Positions 4,530 to 7,211 of a DNA stretch of 7,211 bases are shown here, one piece after another (positions within the stretch are counted from its first letter, which is position 1; each line of letters begins with the position of its first letter). The notes beneath the pieces were generated by a model, which saw nothing but the letters and a program-made list of their open reading frames with translations, was not told the origin of the DNA and did no database searches. Source of the stretch: Kiloniellaceae bacterium. GTDB lineage: Bacteria > Pseudomonadota > Alphaproteobacteria > Kiloniellales > Kiloniellaceae. The DNA is taken from the NCBI GenBank assembly GCA_028280915.1, contig JANQKX010000404.1, positions 1-7,211 on the forward strand. The letters run 5' to 3'. A program made the translations under genes and the position numbers.

Positions 4530-5756
4530 GGGCGTGGCCGCGCTCGCCTCGTCCAGCAGCTGTCCCAGGGTGCTTTCACCGGCCGGCGTCCCCTCCGCCG
4601 CCAGGCGCTGAACGATTTTTTTCACCGCTTCGGGCCACTCCTCGATGTGGCCCAAATCCAAATGAAGCGCCCCGGTCAGGTCGTTGAGCGTGACCGCTTC
4701 CAAATCCCGCGCCAGCACCAGATGCGGCCCGGTGCGCGCCACGTAGCCCGCGTCCTGCAAAAGATCGATGGCATCGCTCAAATGGCTGGGGCCGGCCGGC
4801 AATTCCTGGCCCAGTTTCGCCTCCTTGAGGATCTCCCCATCCCGCGCCGCGGTGCGCAGGTGCAACAGGATGGCCAGCGCCAAGGAGAGGTTGGTCCCGG
4901 GGCTGCGGATGGCGCCGCCAAAGCGCTCGGCCGCCCGCCATTCCGGCAAGGAGGCGGTAACCACCGCGCCATAGAGCACCACGGACCAGGACAAATACAT
5001 CCACACCAAAAATATGGGAATGGCCGAAATGGCGCCGTAAATGGCTTCATAGGAGGTGGACTGGCGCAGGTAAAAGCCGAAACCCTGCTTCAGCAAGTCG
5101 AACAAGACCGCCGCCACCAAGGCCCCGATCAACGCATGGGACCAGCGCACCCGCTGGGCCGGCACCACGATGTAAAGCGTGGCAAAGCCCAAGGCGGACA
5201 GCACGATGGGCAGAAGGCTGATCAGATAGGACCCGGCGTAGTCATCCACGTCGGTCCACTGCACCTTGGCAAAGCCATAGGATGAGATGGACAGGGAGGC
5301 GCCGACCAGCAGCGGCCCCAGGGTCAGCACCGCCCAATAGATCACCATGCGGATGAACAAGGGCCGGGGCCGGGTCACCCGCCAGATATCGTTGAAGGCG
5401 CCGGAGATGGTGGACAAAAGCAACAGGGCGGTCACGCCCAGGGCCACCAGGCCCAGCCCCGTGGTCTGGCGCGCGTTGTCGATGAAATTGACCAATTGGT
5501 CCTGAATTTGCAGCCCCGCGTCGGGCAAGAAATACTGGGTGATATAGTCCTGGATATCGTTGCGCAGGGTCTCGAAAGTGGGAAACAAGGACAACAGCCC
5601 CAAGCCGATGGCCATCAGGGGCACCAAGGCCAGCAAACAGGAATAGCTGAGCGATGCCGCCACGCGCAAACAGCCGTCGTCGTGGTAGCGCAAAAGGCTA
5701 TAACGCACGAAACGATAGAAGGTTACGACATTTTTTTTAATTTCTACGTTAGACAA
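4506..5756 (-). CDS. yihY: YihY family inner-membrane protein (formerly 'ribonuclease BN') with C-terminal cytoplasmic domain
   Basis: 416 residues. The first ~270 match the YihY/virulence factor BrkB family: CLRVAASLSYSCLLALVPL opens helix 1, ISGAFNDIWRV follows helix 2, and YGAISAIPIFLVWMYLSWSVVLYGA spans the last conserved helix. Six hydrophobic helices fit about 33-57, 101-121, 137-157, 176-198, 207-227 and 245-268. The family's function is unresolved; the older name RNase BN was a misassignment, since that activity belongs to another protein. Residues ~275-416 are soluble and include KLGQELPAGPSHLSDAIDLLQDAGYVA, which resembles a winged-helix segment, and a conserved-looking end region. 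The start is a TTG with AGGAAAA immediately upstream. The nearby ATG at 5769 is out of frame and stops at once. It is convergent with cbpM (24-base overlap) and divergent from fabI. Confidence 0.92.
   Translation of the reverse strand: MSNVEIKKNVVTFYRFVRYSLLRYHDDGCLRVAASLSYSCLLALVPLMAIGLGLLSLFPTFETLRNDIQDYITQYFLPDAGLQIQDQLVNFIDNARQTTGLGLVALGVTALLLLSTISGAFNDIWRVTRPRPLFIRMVIYWAVLTLGPLLVGASLSISSYGFAKVQWTDVDDYAGSYLISLLPIVLSALGFATLYIVVPAQRVRWSHALIGALVAAVLFDLLKQGFGFYLRQSTSYEAIYGAISAIPIFLVWMYLSWSVVLYGAVVTASLPEWRAAERFGGAIRSPGTNLSLALAILLHLRTAARDGEILKEAKLGQELPAGPSHLSDAIDLLQDAGYVARTGPHLVLARDLEAVTLNDLTGALHLDLGHIEEWPEAVKKIVQRLAAEGTPAGESTLGQLLDEASAATPLFIGGRA
4510..4543. terminator. Hairpin in the convergent cbpM/yihY overlap, possible bidirectional terminator
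   Basis: GCGCGGCC (4510-4517) and GGCCGCGC (4536-4543) are perfect inverted arms. A G-U pair (or its minus-strand equivalent mismatch) and one C-G pair can extend the stem inward, leaving a loop of 14 bases (4520-4533). The cbpM stop (TAA, 4527-4529) sits in the loop, and the yihY stop (4506-4508) lies just outside the stem. No T-run follows on either strand, so intrinsic termination would be inefficient. It could still slow polymerase or protect 3' ends. Confidence 0.35.
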
Positions 5757-5827
5757 TTTTCCTAGTCATCTGATATTATTGTTGAAGAAAAACAGCGTTC
5801 CAACTCAATGGGTGTTCGTCCTCTAAG

Positions 5828-5836
5828 ACTATAGCA
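5828..5836 (-). promoter_or_regulatory. Candidate extended -10 promoter for yihY
   Basis: On the minus strand TGC-TATAGT (5836-5828) is an extended -10 element with five of six matches to TATAAT. No good -35 is seen 17 bases upstream, which extended -10 promoters can tolerate. Initiation near 5821 gives a leader of about 65 bases before the TTG start. Confidence 0.35.
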
Positions 5837-5924
5837 CAGCCATGGCTTTACGGGCGACAGGACCCTTCTTTTGCTGCACCTGACACGTGCGATGGCATTC
5901 GACCGACCTGTCACGCTTGTTCCT

Positions 5925-5952
5925 TTGATCCCCGTAGGGTTTCGTGTAGGAT
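5925..5952 (+). promoter_or_regulatory. Candidate fabI promoter
   Basis: TTGATC (5925-5930) and TAGGAT (5947-5952) are separated by 16 bases, and each matches four of six sigma70 consensus positions. Transcription would begin near 5959, about 47 bases before the fabI ATG. The remaining bases between yihY and fabI (5757-6005) show no ORF with a ribosome site, no strong hairpin and no repeat. Confidence 0.4.
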
Positions 5953-6005
5953 GCCGCTCACTTCGACGAAATTTGGTTAAGAATTGATAAATCCGTAGGG
6001 GGAAG

Positions 6006-6845
6006 ATGACTGAGGCGTCACAGATCATGGCCGGCAAGCGGGGGCTCATCATGGGCGTGGCGAACGATCGCTCCATCGCCTGGGGCATCGCGTCCACCGC
6101 CCACGCCCACGGGGCGGAGCTTGCCTTCACCTACCAGGGCGATGCCTTGAAAAAGCGGGTCGCTCCCCTGGCTGAATCGGTTGGCTCCAGCCTGGTCCTG
6201 CCCTGCGACGTGACCGACGACGACAGCATTGACGCGGTGTTCCGGGCGGTCGGGGAACAGTGGGGCCAAATCGACTTCCTGGTGCATGCCATCGCCTACG
6301 CGGACAAAGAAGAACTCAAGGGCAAATACGTCAATACCAGCCGCGAGAACTTCGTGCGCAGTCTGGACATCTCCTGCTATTCCTTCACCGCCGTGGCCCA
6401 ACGGGCCGTGCCCCTGATGAGCGACGGCGGCAGCCTGGTGACCTTGACCTATTATGGCGCCGAGCGGGTCATGCCCCACTACAACGTCATGGGCGTCGCC
6501 AAGGCGGCCTTGGAGGCCAGCGTGCGGTATCTGGCCGCCGACCTGGGCGACCGCAAGATCCGCGTCAACGCCATTTCGGCCGGCCCCATCAAGACCCTGG
6601 CCGCCTCGGGGATCGGCGATTTCCGCCATATCCTGAAATGGAACGAGCTGAACTCACCGCTTCGGCGCAACGTGGACACCAAGCAGGTGGGCGGCGCGGC
6701 CCTTTATTTGCTGTCGGACCTCTCCGCCGGGGTGACCGGCGAGGTTCACCACGTGGATTCGGGCTATCACGTGGTCGGCATGATGCAAACCGAAGCAGCA
6801 CCCCAACTGGCGGATCTCTTGCGGGATTTTAATCCCCAATCCTAG
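6006..6845 (+). CDS. fabI: Enoyl-[acyl-carrier-protein] reductase (NADH-dependent type)
   Basis: 279 residues. FabI reduces trans-2-enoyl-ACP to acyl-ACP in the last step of each round of type II fatty acid elongation in the cytoplasm. It is a short-chain dehydrogenase fold. The atypical FabI nucleotide loop (GLIMGVANDRSIAWGIA) is at residues 13-29, with CDVTDDDSID at 67-76. The active site YYGAERVMPHYNVMGVAK supplies Tyr149, Tyr159 and Lys166, the Tyr-x6-Lys spacing of FabI. NAISAGPIKTLAASGI and GEVHHVDSGYHVVGM complete the core. At the inhibitor-contacting loop HAIAYADKEEL, Ala96 stands where E. coli has Gly93, a natural feature I associate with alphaproteobacterial FabI. The ATG at 6006 has GGGGGAAG just before it; a second ATG (codon 8) is possible but the longer N-terminus is usual. 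aroC follows after 73 bases on the same strand. Confidence 0.97.
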   Translation: MTEASQIMAGKRGLIMGVANDRSIAWGIASTAHAHGAELAFTYQGDALKKRVAPLAESVGSSLVLPCDVTDDDSIDAVFRAVGEQWGQIDFLVHAIAYADKEELKGKYVNTSRENFVRSLDISCYSFTAVAQRAVPLMSDGGSLVTLTYYGAERVMPHYNVMGVAKAALEASVRYLAADLGDRKIRVNAISAGPIKTLAASGIGDFRHILKWNELNSPLRRNVDTKQVGGAALYLLSDLSAGVTGEVHHVDSGYHVVGMMQTEAAPQLADLLRDFNPQS

Positions 6846-6918
6846 ACCCCACCTAAGAATAATGGGTGTATAGGGGCACGCGCCAGGCCGCGCGGCCCGT
6901 TCTCAATAGGATGCTTTG
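6846..6918 (+). other. fabI-aroC spacer with a 12-bp GC palindrome
   Basis: The 73-base gap contains a weak CACC/GGTG hairpin and a perfect palindrome GGCCGCGCGGCC (6886-6897). Neither is followed by a T-run, so no intrinsic terminator is called and read-through from fabI into aroC is plausible. AGGA seven bases before the aroC ATG is its ribosome site. Confidence 0.4.
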
Positions 6919-7211
6919 ATGGCCGGCAATTCATTTGGACAGCGCTTTTGCTTCACCACCTGGGGGGAAAGCCACGGTCCCGCCATCGGCTGCGTGATCG
7001 ACGGCCTGCCGGCGCGGATTCCCCTGAACGAAGGCCACCTTCAGCCCTGGCTGGACGCCCGCAAGCCGGGTCAAAGCAAATACACCACCCAGCGCCGGGA
7101 ACCGGATACGGTCCGTATCCTTTCGGGTACTTTCGAGGGGCAAACCACCGGTACACCCCTGGCCTTGATGATCGAAAACCAGGACCAGCGCTCCAAGGAC
7201 TACGGCGACAT
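6919..7211 (+). CDS. aroC: Chorismate synthase, N-terminal 97 codons (cut by window end)
   Basis: AroC converts 5-enolpyruvylshikimate-3-phosphate to chorismate with reduced FMN, the last common step to aromatic amino acids, folate and quinones. The fragment begins MAGNSFGQRFCFTTWGESHG. It contains the chorismate synthase signature GESHGPAIGCVIDGLP, then WLDARKPGQSKYTTQRREPDTVRI, FEGQTTGTPLALMIEN and DQRSKDYGD. All are standard landmarks of the first quarter of this roughly 360-residue enzyme. No internal stop or frameshift is present. The ATG at 6919 has AGGA at a seven-base spacing; a TTG directly before it is less likely to be the start. It follows fabI and may share its transcript. Confidence 0.96.
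   Translation, partial: MAGNSFGQRFCFTTWGESHGPAIGCVIDGLPARIPLNEGHLQPWLDARKPGQSKYTTQRREPDTVRILSGTFEGQTTGTPLALMIENQDQRSKDYGD

Noticed and set aside
5762..6130. 122-codon minus-strand frame spanning the yihY-fabI gap
   Set aside because: It starts inside fabI, has no convincing ribosome site and no recognisable motif, and crosses the divergent promoter region.
1..7211. Mobile element, CRISPR array, phage or toxin-antitoxin cluster
   Set aside because: No transposase or integrase motif, no spaced direct repeats, and all genes belong to ordinary core or metal-handling families.

Overview
The window looks like ordinary chromosome from an alphaproteobacterium, probably of the Rhodospirillales type. 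I infer this from the GC-rich coding sequence, the family-typical sequences of FabI, PdxH and AroC, and the neighbourhood pdxH / DnaJ-like / yihY / fabI / aroC, which I recall as common in that group. No rRNA, tRNA, insertion sequence, integrase, phage gene or CRISPR array is visible. There are nine genes, plus one candidate 22-codon leader ORF. The outermost two run off the window: an outer-membrane-type protein on the left and aroC on the right.

Left block (about 1-3000, all on the minus strand, read right to left). pdxH (pyridoxamine 5'-phosphate oxidase) is followed after 62 bases by fieF, a cation diffusion facilitator with all its metal ligands. After a further 143 bases comes a small CxxC protein of the DUF2946 type, and then a secreted, methionine- and histidine-rich beta-barrel-like protein cut by the window edge. 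The last three suggest metal (iron, zinc or copper) handling, although only fieF can be assigned a transport role from sequence.

Centre (3000-4529). The divergent region between pdxH and the chaperone genes is about 270 bases. It holds a palindrome over a possible pdxH promoter and, on the plus strand, a -10-like box, a strong ribosome binding site, a 22-codon arginine-rich ORF and competing hairpins. Downstream is a zinc-finger-less J protein (CbpA type) whose stop overlaps the start of a CbpM-type modulator. The pair should act as a DnaK co-chaperone and its dedicated inhibitor/adaptor.

Right block (4506-7211). yihY, a six-helix membrane protein with a long cytoplasmic tail, runs convergently into cbpM and overlaps its 3' end by 24 bases. 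A 249-base divergent promoter region separates yihY from fabI (enoyl-ACP reductase, fatty acid elongation). fabI is followed by aroC (chorismate synthase, aromatic amino acid pathway), present only as its first 97 codons.

I found no clear evidence of a wholly new system. The items most worth a second look are the leader ORF with alternative hairpins before cbpA, the hairpin in the cbpM/yihY overlap, and the Met-rich outer membrane protein paired with a DUF2946 protein.
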